Source: Ciona intestinalis
Taxonomy: Eukaryota > Chordata > Ascidiacea > Phlebobranchia > Cionidae
Assembly: GCF_000224145.3 (NCBI RefSeq)
Contig: NC_020168.2
Coordinates: 5,968,887 to 6,032,886 of the forward strand
DNA: 64,000 nt
Direction of reading: 5' to 3'
Shown here in pieces: positions 1-27,118 of the stretch. Position 1 is the first letter of the stretch, and every line of letters begins with the position of its first letter. The notes below the pieces were generated by a model. It was given only the letters and a program-made list of their open reading frames with translations, searched no databases and was not told the DNA's origin. The position numbers and the translations under genes are program-made.

Positions 1-39
1 ATTTTGTAATTTCTTCTAAACAATTACTTGATCTTCCAG

Positions 40-3000
40 GAAGATGACGACAAACCTAAAGTAGAAGATCTTGATGAAGAAGGTGAGGAAGCAAAGGATG
101 ACAAGAAGAAGACAAAGAAGATCAAGGTAAAATGAGATGTCCCTTGCTGCACAAGTATTAACTTTGTAATGTTCAATATGGTGATGGTGAACAATCAAAT
201 CCATGTTATCTGCTTACCACCAACCTGCTAATAACCCTTACTACCAACTTATCACCATCCCCTGCCCATAACTAACAACCTCTTAACACTCATCACCAGC
301 CTAATCTGTAACGTACTGGATGATTCTTCACTAGTGTCCACATAATTGTTAAAATCTGTTCGAAGCCACTACTTCTTTTAAACGGCTGGTACACACATTT
401 TGTTGAGGGGTTTTGGATAATGTTTATGATTAACATAATATTGAATTTCAATACAAAATTCTTTGCCATCCAGGAAAAATACACCGAACTTGAAGAGTTG
501 AACAAAACTAAACCATTGTGGACACGAAACCCTGATGATATCTCCCAAGATGAATATGGCGAGTTCTATAAAAGTTTATCAAATGATTGGGAAGATCATC
601 TTGCTGTGAAGGTAAGGGCTGGGCAATAAAATTTGGTGTTCTATTTCAAAGTGTAAATAGCTGGTTTTAATGTTCTACGGCTGCTTTCGCTGTCAAACAT
701 TGAGCACTAGTTTTTCAAATATATTATCTGCTTTTAACTAAATCTTTTTCACAGCATTTCTCAGTGGAAGGTCAACTAGAGTTCCGAGCCTTGTTGTTCG
801 TACCAAAGCGTGCTCCATTCGATTTATTCGAGAACCGAAAAATGAAGAATAATATTAAGTTGTACGTAAGGAGAGTTTTCATCATGGACAACTGTGAGGA
901 TCTTATCCCAGAATACTTGAGTAAGTTTAGGATTGTGTTTATAGGGTTAGGTGTTTGCTTTTGCTGCTATGATGATGTATTCCAACATTCGCAGTTTCCA
1001 CCAGACCGAGATAAACTTAATATACAGGAAGGTAAAACTTGCTGTATATTAAGCCAACTCTCATTAATGATGGTTTAACGTTCCTTCCTTGGATGTCTGA
1101 GCAGTTTAAAATATACAATAATTAAATAGGTTATTGGGTGAACTCTGGCTTTAATCCCAGATCCCATAGCATGTCAAGCCATGACACCACCCATAAAATA
1201 AAAATTAGTAATTTTTTTTATAACATTTCTATCCCAACTTTGCAGACTTCGTTAAAGGAGTGGTCGACAGTGAAGATCTTCCCTTGAACATCTCTCGTGA
1301 AACTCTTCAACAATCCAAGATCCTCAAGGTGATCAGGAAGAACATCGTGAAGAAGTGCGTGGAGTTGATTGGTGAGATTGCCGAGGACAAAGAGCAATAC
1401 AAGAAGTTCTACGAGCAATTCGGGAAGAACCTTAAGCTTGGAATCCACGAAGATTCACAAAACCGAAAGAAGTTGGCTGGGTTCCTTCAATATCACTCAT
1501 CACAATCAGGTAAGCTAAAACAAATATGAAATGTGTGTAGTGAAGTTTAATTCAACAATTTCGAAACAGTTGTCTTAAATATGTCTTTTTTCCCAACACT
1601 TTTGGAAAATCTTAAGAACAAATCAAACAGTGATGTTTCTGTAATGTTTGAAGTAGTAGGTGTTTAAATAATGCAAAATCTTTAACAAACAAAGGAAGTC
1701 TTCAGTAATAACTATACACCACTTGGACAATGGTTTTCTTGAAAAATGTGACTGCCAAATTTAAACCTGCGCTGTTACCTAGGTGACGAGATGACATCGT
1801 TGGAAAATTACGTCACTCGCATGAAGGAAAACCAGAAGGATATTTATTATATCACTGGTGAATCAAGAGACCAGGTTTCTAACTCTGCTTTTGTTGAGAG
1901 AGTTACAAAACGTGGGTTCGAAGTCCTTTATATGGTTGAACCAATTGATGAATACTGTGTACAACAACTTAAGGTAAGAATTACTACTAATGTGTATTAT
2001 ATTGGTTTACTGTTTTCCTTTATCTTTTAAATGCTGCTATGATGATGTATTCCAACATTCGCAGTTTCCACCAGACCGAGATAAACTTAATATACAGGAA
2101 GGTAAAACTTGCTGTATATTAAGCCAACTCTCATTAATGATGGTTTAACGTTCCTTCCTTGGATGTCTGAGCAGTCAATTAAATTTATTATTATGTGGTA
2201 GTGTAAGAGTATATAAAATGCATTCTATAATAAAAAAGGTTTTAAAATTTTGATAGTACCAATATCAGCTTGGGTAACATTGTGGAATGCATAGGTTTGT
2301 AAAGGACTCGCCAATATAGCATAGGAATTCTAATACATTCATAACCAGATTGTTGACTATTTAAGATGTACGAATAACCTCTTAAATTCAAAAAGTTACC
2401 AAGTTTTCATTTTACTCAGGAATTTGACGGCAAGAACTTGGTTTCGATCACGAAGGAAGGTCTTGAACTTCCCGAAGATGAAGATGACAAGAAGAAGTTC
2501 GAAGAAGCAAAAGCAAAGTTCGAAAATCTTTGCAAAGTCGTCAAGGAAATTCTTGACAAGAAAGTGGAAAAGGTTAATAAATATATGGAATTCTGCTCTT
2601 AATCTCTGTTTTGAGTGAAAAAGCAAAAGATTTAAATCAGTGTTAAAAATTGTTTTAACAGGTTGTTATGTGTGTTACAAATAGGTTTTTATAGACCTAT
2701 ATAAACCCATTTAACTTATTTTTTCTTTATTCATTTTACTAAAACTCGCTTATTTTAAAAGGTTGTTGTTTCGAACCGTCTTGTCCAATCCCCTTGCTGT
2801 ATTGTGACATCACAATATGGTTGGTCAGCAAACATGGAGAGGATCATGAAGGCTCAAGCACTTCGCGATACATCAACCATGGGCTACATGGCAGCGAAGA
2901 AACATTTAGAAATCAACCCAGACCATTCTATTATGGAACAACTCCGACAAAAAGCTGAAGCTGATAAGAATGACAAGTGTGTACCTTTTTCCTGACTTTT

Positions 3001-3694
3001 GGCTTTTTTATGTTTAAAATATTTTGTGGAAAATTTGCTGATTGATTCTCATTTTACTACAATTTTTTTTTTAAATTTGCACTTATTTTTCTATATTTCT
3101 ACAATTTTGATAATTAAAACAAAACTAATAAATTTCCAGATCTGTGAAAGATCTCGTCATGCTGTTGTACGAAACCTCCCTGCTTGCTTCGGGATTCTCA
3201 TTGGAAGATCCATCAACACACGCAACTCGTATTCATAGAATGATCAAACTTGGTTTGGGTGAGTGGACTCAATTTCCTGATGCTAGTAGTTGGTTATAGT
3301 AAATATACACCGAAAGATAAAGATTAGAAATAATGCTCTCAATTTCCTGATGCTAGTACAGGTAGACCAGAAAAATATAGATTGCACTGGCTCCAACCCC
3401 CGTTTACAGAATAGGTTAAAAGTTGTCAGCCATGTAGAAACAGCATAATCAATATTCACCCACAGTGCAGCTGAATGAAACAGAACACTGACATGACTGC
3501 TGTTGCACCAACATGCGACTTGTTTGCTTGTGAATGTGGAAACAGCATTAAAAATCAAATTTTAAACTTTCTTTTTTCCAGGCATTGATGAAGTTGATGG
3601 TGAAGAGACGACAGCTGCCGAGGAAATCGATGACATGCCACCATTAGAGGGCGATGGAGATGATGATGCATCGAGAATGGAAGAAGTTGATTAA
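40..3694 (+). CDS. HSP90: Cytosolic HSP90 chaperone, 3' part (N-terminal region outside window)
   Basis: ATP-dependent cytosolic chaperone that folds client kinases and receptors. Exons in frame: 40-126, 474-611, 755-920, 1246-1509, 1783-1973, 2420-2572, 2762-2976, 3140-3258, 3582-3694. The first visible exon is the acidic, lysine-rich charged linker (EDDDKPK to KKTKKIK). Middle-domain stretches follow, such as [16 protein letters not shown] and [18 protein letters not shown], then the dimerisation-domain motif [13 protein letters not shown]. The protein ends in MEEVD, the docking site for TPR co-chaperones, which marks the cytosolic rather than the ER or mitochondrial paralogue. The ATPase domain and start codon lie upstream of base 1. 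Introns 3 and 5 carry an identical 144-bp segment. Family assignment is very secure; alpha and beta forms cannot be separated here. Confidence 0.97.
962..1105 (+). repeat. 144-bp direct repeat, copy 1, in HSP90 intron 3
   Basis: This segment is identical over 144 bases to 2032-2175 in intron 5 of the same gene, at an offset of 1070 bp. The flanks differ immediately on both sides. No terminal inverted repeats or coding potential are visible. Confidence 0.95.
2032..2175 (+). repeat. 144-bp direct repeat, copy 2, in HSP90 intron 5
   Basis: Exact second copy of 962-1105. Perfect identity in intronic DNA implies a recent duplication, gene conversion, or an assembly artefact. Confidence 0.95.
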
Positions 3695-4498
3695 ACGATA
3701 CACTCTCAAAGTTTTTCAACAAAATTTGCAAAGTGTCGCTTCAGGACTTCAAACTACAACTTGCAACTGAAGTGAAAGCCAAACGTCATATAATAGTTCA
3801 ACTTGTAGACAGTAACAAAACTTTAATCCCATTCTTAATGTTTCTTTTCGTTCTTGCTGTTTCTTGTACACCTGTAGTAATTGGATTGCTTTTTGTAATA
3901 ATTGTGACCATTAAAAATAAATTACATTCAATGTATTGTATTGTAGTGTTGTTTGAAACTTCAGCTTTAAATTTATATTAGTTTTATTTGTAATGTGTGG
4001 TTTCGTAGCACAACGGTTGGGCAAACTTTAGGAAATTGGATGCTTATTTTTTCAAGAGCATTGCATGTTGTTTTGGGACTGGTACCATTTGTTTTTTTTT
4101 ACCTGGCCAAGCTACGAAATTGCTCGAAACACAGTTGTGTCTTTGATCACAAATTGTCATCCTTTTTGTAAAAAATGCTCCTAAGCCGCCACCGGCGTAT
4201 AAAATAGAACACCCGTTTTATAGCGACTCTTTGCCAGTGTATCATACTTTAACGCCTAAGCCCTAAACAAATGGCTAATACAAAATCTTGCCTGTCAAAA
4301 TAAGCGCATTGTTTTTTGCGTAAACAGCCATCAGTAATACGCCAACACAGGCCGACTGTAGAAGAATATTGTTATTCCAATACGCCGACTGCCCCGTTTC
4401 CGTATACTGTAATTTAAAATACCGCTGAAGCTTAATGAAGCTTTATATCGTTTTTATCACCTCATAGTTAACCAGTTGTATTCGTTTGGTTTCGTAGA
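3695..4498 (+). other. HSP90 3' UTR and intergenic DNA up to the first PLA2 gene
   Basis: A poly(A) signal AATAAA lies at 3916-3921, about 220 bp after the HSP90 stop. A TATAAAA sequence stands at about 4199, some 300 bp before the PLA2 start, and could be part of that promoter, but this is weak. No further gene, tRNA or long repeat was recognised. Confidence 0.5.
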
Positions 4499-5948
4499 AT
4501 GTCTTTCCTAACTCCTGCGTTTCTCTGCCTTGTCTGCTCATTCGTATTAACCAGCGCAGAAAGTCGAAAAGTCAGCCTTGGAATATTTCCTGACGTACCT
4601 GGGGTAAGAACTAAGTTCTGAATGCGATAATAATAATTTTTTTATTTTTCTCTTTAAAACGATAGCGAAGATCAAATTGTATCTAAAAAAGAAATTAACT
4701 GCAAAAAGACAGTCGTTAAAACACTATGGACAAAAGTAACCGACTATAATTTTTTTATTAAAGTTCAACAGCCACGCTTTTTAACAGATGCTTTTTTCCA
4801 CATCTTTTTAATCATAGCCTACTGTCGTTTTTCTGTTATTAATTCTCTTTTCTTCGCTGTTTCAATAGTATGATGATATTCTCTATCGTTTATGAAGAGA
4901 TAGATTAATTAATATTAGGTTCTAACCTAGTTTTTACATCTTGTCAGCGCAACATGGACAAGATGTTCAGCAAAGACGAGTTGGAGGAAATGTTGGAAAC
5001 TATTGAGCCAGCTGGTTCGAATGAACTTTATGACAGCATCAAATATTCCACGTTAGTATATCATATTGTTGAATTAATACTAAAATTCCAATATTACTAA
5101 CAAACTATGTTACTTTAGAACCGCAACGTCTCTAAATCTGGCGAAGCAAATAATGTGTTACCAAGGAAAAAAGTGGAATTTGTGGAATGTCCTCTTGGTC
5201 GCTGCGAAATATGGGAAATATGGTTGCTGGTGTGGCGTCGGTGGTAAAGGAACACCGGTTGATGGAATTGACAGGTCAATAGGTTTAATAGTTTCTTGAC
5301 AGCGGTTATTATCCATACTATAGCTACGTATACAGAAAATGTAATGTGATATTTTAAAGTAGTATAGGAACGTATGTCTAAAGAAAGAAAGAAACAATGT
5401 GCCAATATGAATAAAGTAGGGTGGGGGAAGACGGGACACCTTTAGCACATACCTAAATACCCGAATCGTGCTTTAAATAATTAACATCGGTCTATAGAAG
5501 TCGTGAAGATACGGTTTTATAATTCTTTGAGTGTTTTTGTTAACAATCAAATGGGACAAGAAAATAGAATGAGAAGGTGGCCCTTCTTTTCCTCACCCTA
5601 TACTGTGTAAATATGCTCTTACAAGTCATTAACAATATATTGTAGCTGCTGCAAATCGCACGATCTTTGCTTCAACGCTGCTACGAAAAAGTGGGCACCA
5701 AATTACTCGTCGGTGCAAATCTATTTTCACAAATACAAGATGTCGTGCCATCAAAAATCAACGGCTTGCTGTAAGTGTTTACTTTGAGTCAAATTTCACC
5801 ATCACGTTACTGATCACCGACCGTAATTTTAGATGGGAGCGGATTGAGTTTAGCATTGTGCGAATGCGACAAGAAGATTAGCAAGTGTATTCATGCAGCT
5901 GGGAACTACTGTAGCGGTTTTGCATTTGGGCAAACGAAGAACTGTTAA
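4499..5948 (+). CDS. PLA2: Secreted phospholipase A2, first tandem copy
   Basis: Secreted Ca2+-dependent enzyme that hydrolyses the sn-2 acyl bond of phospholipids, probably digestive or extracellular. Exons 4499-4603, 4948-5051, 5119-5274, 5646-5770, 5833-5948 give 201 residues. Residues 1-20 form a hydrophobic signal peptide. A pro-like segment of about 50 residues follows. The Ca2+-binding loop reads YGCWCGVGGKGTPVD, the active-site helix CCKSHDLC carries the catalytic His-Asp, and CECD supplies the second catalytic Asp. The many Cys fit a disulfide-rich group I-like fold. Poly(A) signals lie just after the stop (5956, 5990). The next gene downstream, 250 bp away, is a paralogue. The function is inferred from conserved motifs; exact sPLA2 group not determined. 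Confidence 0.93.
4771..4910 (+). repeat. Dispersed repeat shared with PHLDB intron 1
   Basis: The segment in PLA2 intron 1 beginning CCACGCTTTTTAAC resembles 10430-10560 over about 130 bp, including the shared core TGTCGTTTTTCTGTT-like stretch and TCTCTATCGTTT-like end. It is diverged. Family unknown. Confidence 0.55.
5414..5608 (+). mobile_element. MITE of the GGGACACC family
   Basis: Intronic element of about 195 bp. The left end is GTAGGGTGGGGGAAGACGGG, and the right end carries the inverted counterpart (CCTCACCCTATACTG). The interior matches the other copies listed in this window (AACATCGGTCTATAGAAGTC, GGTTTTATAATTCTTTGA). It is non-coding. Confidence 0.8.
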
Positions 5949-5955
5949 AAATCAA

Positions 5956-5961
5956 AATAAA
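5956..5961 (+). promoter_or_regulatory. Poly(A) signal of first PLA2 gene
   Basis: AATAAA eight bases after the PLA2 stop codon. A second AATAAA lies at about 5990. Confidence 0.6.
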
Positions 5962-6139
5962 CTTCGCAAGAAAACCTCTCTGACTTAGTGAATAAAAATA
6001 GCTCATAAACGAATCTATTATTTCGAAACCAAAACCATTAAGCGAAGCATACTTAAGGTTATCGAAAGCGAAGGATTGGTAATATTGCTGTCGGAAATTT
6101 CAATAGCCAATGACCCGGAAATTGTCGAATGCAGATACT

Positions 6140-6145
6140 TATAAA
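6140..6145 (+). promoter_or_regulatory. TATA box of second PLA2 gene
   Basis: TATAAA stands 59 bp before the start ATG at 6199. This spacing allows a short 5' UTR. It lies in the 250-bp gap between the two PLA2 genes. Confidence 0.5.
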
Positions 6146-6198
6146 ACTATAGGTGAAAGCACAGATTTGGCATTCTTTCGCAACAGACATTGTAGAAA

Positions 6199-7624
6199 AT
6201 GGGTCATGTTTTAGAGTTTGCTGTACTGCTTATCTTAATAGTTGGTTTAAGTCAAGCGAATGCTAACACAGTTTTCAGTATATTTGAAGATCACCACGTC
6301 AGTAAAGTTAAGGAAGTAAATTCGACTGATAAAGTAGGTAGATTACTAATATAGTAGCCTACTGTACGTTTGTTATATGTTTCTGCTTGTTCGCCGTTAA
6401 GTTTAAAACCGGCACAACACAACTTTATTAAATTCGGTTAACTTTATGCATGTATAGGCTGCATTAAATCTATATATAGGCTGTATTAAATCATAAATAT
6501 ATATGGCTAGCAAAAATCGGCGATTTTAGCACCAAACTAAGGTCTAATTAATTTCTGTTCCACTCTATTTTGGTTTCGTTTTTACTTGAATATTTACTTA
6601 ACTAATTGATAGTTTGATTTTCAGTTTTACAATCGCACATCAGTTTCTTTTAACCGAACTTACGTGCTGAAAAACGAACACCATCGGGGCATCAAAATAT
6701 CTCGCGGCGTTGCTGTATACAACTTAGGCTTCCAAATATCATGCTACTACGGTTGGTCATATACTTCGTACACTTCCGCTACTATAGCGGCTGAGTATGG
6801 GCGCTATGGGTGCTGGTGTGGCTATAAAGGGTCGGGGCAACCGGTAGACGCAACAGACAGGTAATTTGACATATGAACAAAATAGCTACAAATGTACGGT
6901 TGATATATATAGTTCTGTAGGGTAAGATGCGGTATACCGTTAGCAGCTGAAGCCCACATTTCCAGTTCGTTTTTTTGAACAACAGCGCGCTTTTAAAGTT
7001 ACGGGTCCCCAGTTATATTTCTCTAAATATTCTTGGTTTACTACAAATGGACATCCTTGGTAACCATCACAAATGTAACATATTTGTACTTACCTTTTAC
7101 TTGTAGTTTTTCAACGATACAAACATTGTTGTTTTAGATGCTGTCGATCCCACGACCGCTGTTATGGAGCTGCGTTATCTAGAATTCAATTGGTTGTCGC
7201 GCCAGCGGTCAAATCATTCATCACCTCATACGTTACAGTTTGTCAGAACAGAACGTCTACTTGCGGTATGTCTATTGCTTTTATATAGTAGCGTGGAGTG
7301 AAATGGGACATGCTTTCATTCTATATTTTCTCGTTCTATTTGGTAATGAACAAAGAATGTTTTAAATGAATCTATAACCGTAGTCCAGGGACTCTAGAAG
7401 AGCATGGAAAAATATTAATATTTGGTGCTAATGATATCCCATCTTAACTAAATTTCCCAAAATTATAATTTATATTGTATTTAGTTGGTGGATTCGATGT
7501 TGGGAGAAGATTGTGCGATTGTGATCGTAAGCTGGCCAAATGTCTGTACGCAGCAAGGACCAGTTGGAGCTTCTGGCATTCAGGAGTGTTCGCTAGACGT
7601 CGCTGCGGAGCTAACGCGAAATAA
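6199..7624 (+). CDS. PLA2: Secreted phospholipase A2, second tandem copy
   Basis: Paralogue of the upstream gene, with the same expected reaction on phospholipid sn-2 esters. Exons 6199-6333, 6625-6860, 7138-7265, 7485-7624 give 212 residues. Residues 1-22 are a signal peptide (GHVLEFAVLLILIVGLSQA). The Ca2+ loop is YGCWCGYKGSGQPVD, the active-site helix reads RCCRSHDRC, and CDCD retains the second catalytic Asp. The sites that split exon 1 / exon 2 and the Ca2+-loop / active-site boundary match the first copy, but the pro-region intron is absent, so this gene has four exons against five. The pro-region and C-terminal tail are strongly diverged (WSFWHSGVFARRR near the end), suggesting different substrate or localisation. 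The catalytic residues look intact. Confidence 0.9.
7284..7447 (-). mobile_element. MITE of the GGGACACC family, reverse orientation
   Basis: In the last intron of the second PLA2 gene. It begins TATAGTAGCGTGGAGTGAAA and ends near GATATCCCATCTTAAC. The interior is the reverse complement of the family core (CTCGTTCTATTTGGTAATGA, then ACAAAGAATG). It is diverged. Confidence 0.65.
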
Positions 7625-9918
7625 TAACACGACTTCAGCGTTAATTAAGCATAACTAATACCAATACATATGCTATTACGCTATTGTTGTATAATGAACA
7701 TGATTGCAGAAACACATGATTCTAAAACAATGATTAGGATTGTGACGTTACTTTGGGATAAATCGCATCAGTGAGTTTCGATACTTGATACAACTTCCTT
7801 TCCGTTTTGCCACATAACAAGTTTCGTAGTTTCCTGCCCTACCAGTTGGGTTATTCAGCATTTATGAGTTGGATATGCCAAATGTTTTACGATACCCTAA
7901 AAGACTTCTTCAGATGCGCCGTTGAAATGAAATCGAGCGTGTAATAACGACACAGCATGGTGAACCGCAGCGGGTATCTCATGACGTCATGACTAATTTG
8001 GGGCCGTGAAGTAGTACTGCGTGTTGATTCGCGACGTTGAAAGTGGAATATTATGGCAACACTCAAACGGGCGAGTGTCTTCTTATGCCTGGTTCAGTGA
8101 TTAGAAAGATTGAGGCGATTTGTTTGCTTTAGGATTCTAGCACAGGTGGTATTGTTATTACACGATACAGGTTATCAGGGTCGAACAGGTCACTGCCTGT
8201 AGTAGTCGTATAATAAATCAGACTGAGTTTGTTTTTGCGCCTCGTTACCGAAATGCCGGGGTGCCTTGATCTATAAGCTATGACGTCAAACCACGTTGCT
8301 GCTGATCAAATCTTCGACGAAAAACAAGTCGAAACAAACGCGCCACACTCTGTGCTTAACAAAGGCTACTATTGTTGCATGAAGACGTGGGTCAATAGCA
8401 GGTTCCTAATCTCGGAAAACGCGAATTTTCTAGAAGTAGCATTTATAGGTTTTCCATCATGCCCTATATACCACATACCCATGTAAACTGGACCTTTATT
8501 TTTTTCTCTTTGCGCGTCATTGTATAAACACTTTTACGTAAAATTTGCGGGGAATGTTAATCAATTTGTTGTTTACTTTGTTTTCAACTCATCGTGCTAA
8601 TATAAAGCCGACAAGGAAAGAAAACACAGCAAGTGTTGTAACCCTGGGACTGCCTCAGGCTCATTTCCTTTGTCCCGCTTGCGTGTGTGGCCATTGTTGG
8701 TGATAATCAGTCTTGACGTCAACTACGCTGCTCTGCGATGCAAACTGGACAGATTGGACCAGTTCGTACAATTCGCTACGCTCTTAATATGTTGCTGAAC
8801 GGCAGTTAGGTTGTGTAAAAACCGGGTTAAGATGCCGCATTTAATTTGGCGAGACAGACAGTATACATAGCTGGCATTATCACAATTATTCCCGAGGGTT
8901 TTGTTGTCGTCATTTAGTTGGTGCTGCGAAGTAATTTCGTAGATGTGCTTAAAGTGTGTTGTTGCAAATACGTTTCAAGGGTTAGTAGTTATTAGTTGCG
9001 CTAAGCCTGTACTGCGAGGATTAACACGTTCTTAATTATTTACATGTTTTAAATGCATAGCGATTGTTGATATGGATGTAGCTGAAGCGTTCAAGTAACC
9101 TGATCGCCCTCGAAAAACAATGAACTTTTCGCTCGTGTTTTTCGAAAACATTTGCACAGAATATTCGATGTAGGTTTAGCGCTTACATTATCTGTTGACT
9201 ATATAATATTTGCGCAAAGTGGGGTTCCGTGGAAGGTGCAGGGGTAGCCGTCTGCAATATTAAGAATACAATACAGGGAATAGAGCATCAGATATCAGTT
9301 CATATGGAAGCAAATATTTAAGGAGTTCTTTTGAATCAACGTCTATACACCGCACACTAAGCAGAAGTCGATAAAATTGAAACCAAGATAAAATATCCAG
9401 ACCTATGACATTCTCTCCCAGTCTAGCGAGACCTTATGTGAAAATGTAAGCGGCAGATAACAGATTTGTTCTGCACGCTCTCGTTGCCAATGCGCTGATC
9501 AAATTGTTTGGTTTCGCATGAATATTTGATACGCACGAGGGAATAGAAGTCCCATGGGTTGTATGCAGTTGCTGCTTCTGACTGTAATGATTGAGTGCTA
9601 ACCGAGCTAGGCGCTTCTATTCGCGTGAGAAGTCTTTAAAATGCAGTGATGAGGTCTGATGCCCCAGAGTGCAACAGGTTCGGTTAAGTTTTATAAGTGT
9701 GCCAAAAATCAGTTTTTTTGTTAAGGCTCAATATATTTAATTTAATGTTTAATGTTTAATGTTATCAGAACCAGAGTCCGTATATAAACATGTGTTATTT
9801 CATGTCGTCCATAAAAATCACATAGCATCGTTAATTATGTGTGTTTTCGACAAAAATTCTCTTTCAGATATTTTTAGTAGGGTTGTGGGTTGCGGCTGTA
9901 TTGTTCTGCACTTTCACA
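7625..9918. other. Intergenic region of 2.3 kb upstream of PHLDB
   Basis: No coding exon, tRNA or long repeat was recognised. Three perfect 8-bp palindromes TGACGTCA (CRE/ATF type) occur at 7982, 8281 and 8714. This is likely promoter or 5' UTR territory for the gene starting at 9919, but no transcription start is evident. Confidence 0.4.
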
Positions 9919-25631
<15,713 letters not shown>

Positions 25632-25642
25632 GCAATAGCCAT

Positions 25643-25820
25643 ATAGTACTGTGGTGTAAGGTGGGACACCTATCGCACACAACTTCTAAATGTCTTGACC
25701 ATGTTTTAAACAATATGATAATACAGCAGTAAAATTCAACAAATGTTCTTCATGTATCACCGAAGAGTCTTAAGAAAAAAAGAATAAAACCATGTCCCAT
25801 CTTACCCCAACCCCCACTAT
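25643..25820 (+). mobile_element. MITE of the GGGACACC family
   Basis: Immediately downstream of the PHLDB stop, probably in its 3' UTR. TAGTACTGTGGTGTAAGGTG is at the left and CCCATCTTACCCCAACCCCC at the right. Confidence 0.75.
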
Positions 25821-26349
25821 AATCCTCACCTTGCTACACACATTTCCTTGCCACGATTTTAACATTGCTTAGTCTTCCCTAATTCAATATGTACTGCCAT
25901 GTGCGCAAACGGGTTTTTAATTATTAAATTTTTCTTCATTTTAATACACTGCTGCTTTTATACCCTTCCCTTTTCAAGTGAATGAAAGTGCAGTATTCAT
26001 GAAATTTCAATTGTTTTTATTCAGCATCAACTTTTAATCGTTCAGTGTAGAATCTGAGACTCTACACAATCAAGTGCTCGGGATTTTATCAAATTGTTGT
26101 TATTTTTAAAAAATAAAGAAACCGCTGCTTTTGGCAAACGAAGCACCCACAATATGCCATCAACCTTAGGGGTAGTTCGATCAGAGTCGAATCGGTGAAC
26201 AAGATCGAATAGCCTAAGGAAGTGTTGGGTATTATACAACCAGAAGAGAACGAATAAGACTAATATAAGACTTTAATGAAATGTTTACCAAACTGCTATA
26301 AATTCTACAAATATGTAAACAGCAGTCGGTCTGAAAACGTACGTGTAGC

Positions 26350-26465
26350 TCCCAGGTGGCCTAGTAGTTAGGATTCGTGGCTCTTGTGGTTAGGATTCGT
26401 GGCTCTCGTGGTTAGGATTCGTGGCTCTCACCCACGCGGCCCGGGTTCGATTCCCGGTCTGGGAA
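26350..26465 (+). pseudogene. tRNA-Glu(CTC) with triplicated internal segment
   Basis: First unit of the array. It starts TCCCAGGTGG and ends TCTGGGAA, like an intact copy, but is 116 bp instead of 72. A 22-bp block (GTGGTTAGGATTCGTGGCTC plus two bases) is present three times, adding 44 bp between D arm and anticodon. It is not expected to fold as a tRNA. Confidence 0.85.
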
Positions 26466-26544
26466 CACATCTTTTCGAATTATAAATCCATTGTAAATTC
26501 TACAATAATGTAAAGAGCAGTCGGTCTGTAAACGTATTCATAGC

Positions 26545-26616
26545 TCCCAGGTGGTCTAGTGGTTAGGATTCGTGGCTCTCACCCACGCGGCCCGGGTTCG
26601 ATTCCCGGTCTGGGAA
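26545..26616 (+). tRNA. tRNA-Glu-CTC: tRNA-Glu(CTC)
   Basis: 72 nt. The anticodon stem CGTGG/CCACG encloses the loop CTCTCAC, so the anticodon is CTC. The T arm is CCGGGTTCGATTCCCGG. The acceptor stem TCCCAGG pairs with TCTGGGA with one G-T wobble. A T-rich Pol III stop follows within 15 bp. Confidence 0.95.
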
Positions 26617-26695
26617 CACATTGTTTTAAATTATAAATCCGTTGTAAATTCTACAATTATCTAAACAGCAGTCGGTTTGAAAATGTACGGGTAGC

Positions 26696-26767
26696 TCCCA
26701 GGTGGTCTAGTGGTTAGGATTCGTGGCTCTCACCCACGCGGCCCGGGTTCGATTCCCGGTCTGGGAA
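26696..26767 (+). tRNA. tRNA-Glu-CTC: tRNA-Glu(CTC)
   Basis: Intact 72-nt unit with the same sequence as the copy at 26545. A TTTT stop lies shortly downstream. Confidence 0.95.
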
Positions 26768-26853
26768 CACATTATTTTAAAATTATAAATCCGTTGTAAA
26801 TTTACATTCTACAATTATGTAAACAGCAGTCGGTCTGCAAACGTATTTATAGC

Positions 26854-26906
26854 TCCCAGGTGGTCTAGTGGTTAGGATTCGTGGCTCTCACCCATGCGGT
26901 CTAGAA
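26854..26906 (+). pseudogene. tRNA-Glu(CTC), T arm deleted
   Basis: The D arm and anticodon loop are intact, but after CACCCATGCGG the sequence jumps to TCTAGAA, removing the T arm (about 19 bp lost). Not expected to function. Confidence 0.85.
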
Positions 26907-26986
26907 TCACATTTTTTTAAATTATAAATCCGTTGTAAATTCTACAATTATCTAAACAGCAGTCGGTCTGTAAATGTAGTAAAAGC

Positions 26987-27038
26987 TCCCAGGTGGTCTA
27001 GTGGTTAGGATTCGTGGCTCTCACCCACCGGTCTGGGA
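26987..27038 (+). pseudogene. tRNA-Glu(CTC), variable region and T arm deleted
   Basis: Reads through CTCTCACCCACC, then directly GGTCTGGGA. The T arm and B box are missing. The unit period drops from 151 to 132 bp accordingly. Confidence 0.85.
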
Positions 27039-27118
27039 TCACATTTTTTAAAATTATAAATCCGTTGTAAATTCTACAATTATCTAAACAGCAGTCGGTT
27101 TGAAAATGTACGTGGAGC

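Noticed and set aside
3733-3981. 82-codon open frame after the HSP90 stop, with a hydrophobic stretch
   Set aside because: It lies in the HSP90 3' UTR and spans the poly(A) signal; no family resemblance, and AT-rich 3' UTRs readily give such frames.
4003-4122. TTTCGTAGC ... GCTACGAAA inverted pair with a weak A-box-like TAGCACAACGG
   Set aside because: Only about ten bases match, there is no B box, no T run and no target duplication, so neither tRNA, SINE nor MITE is supported.
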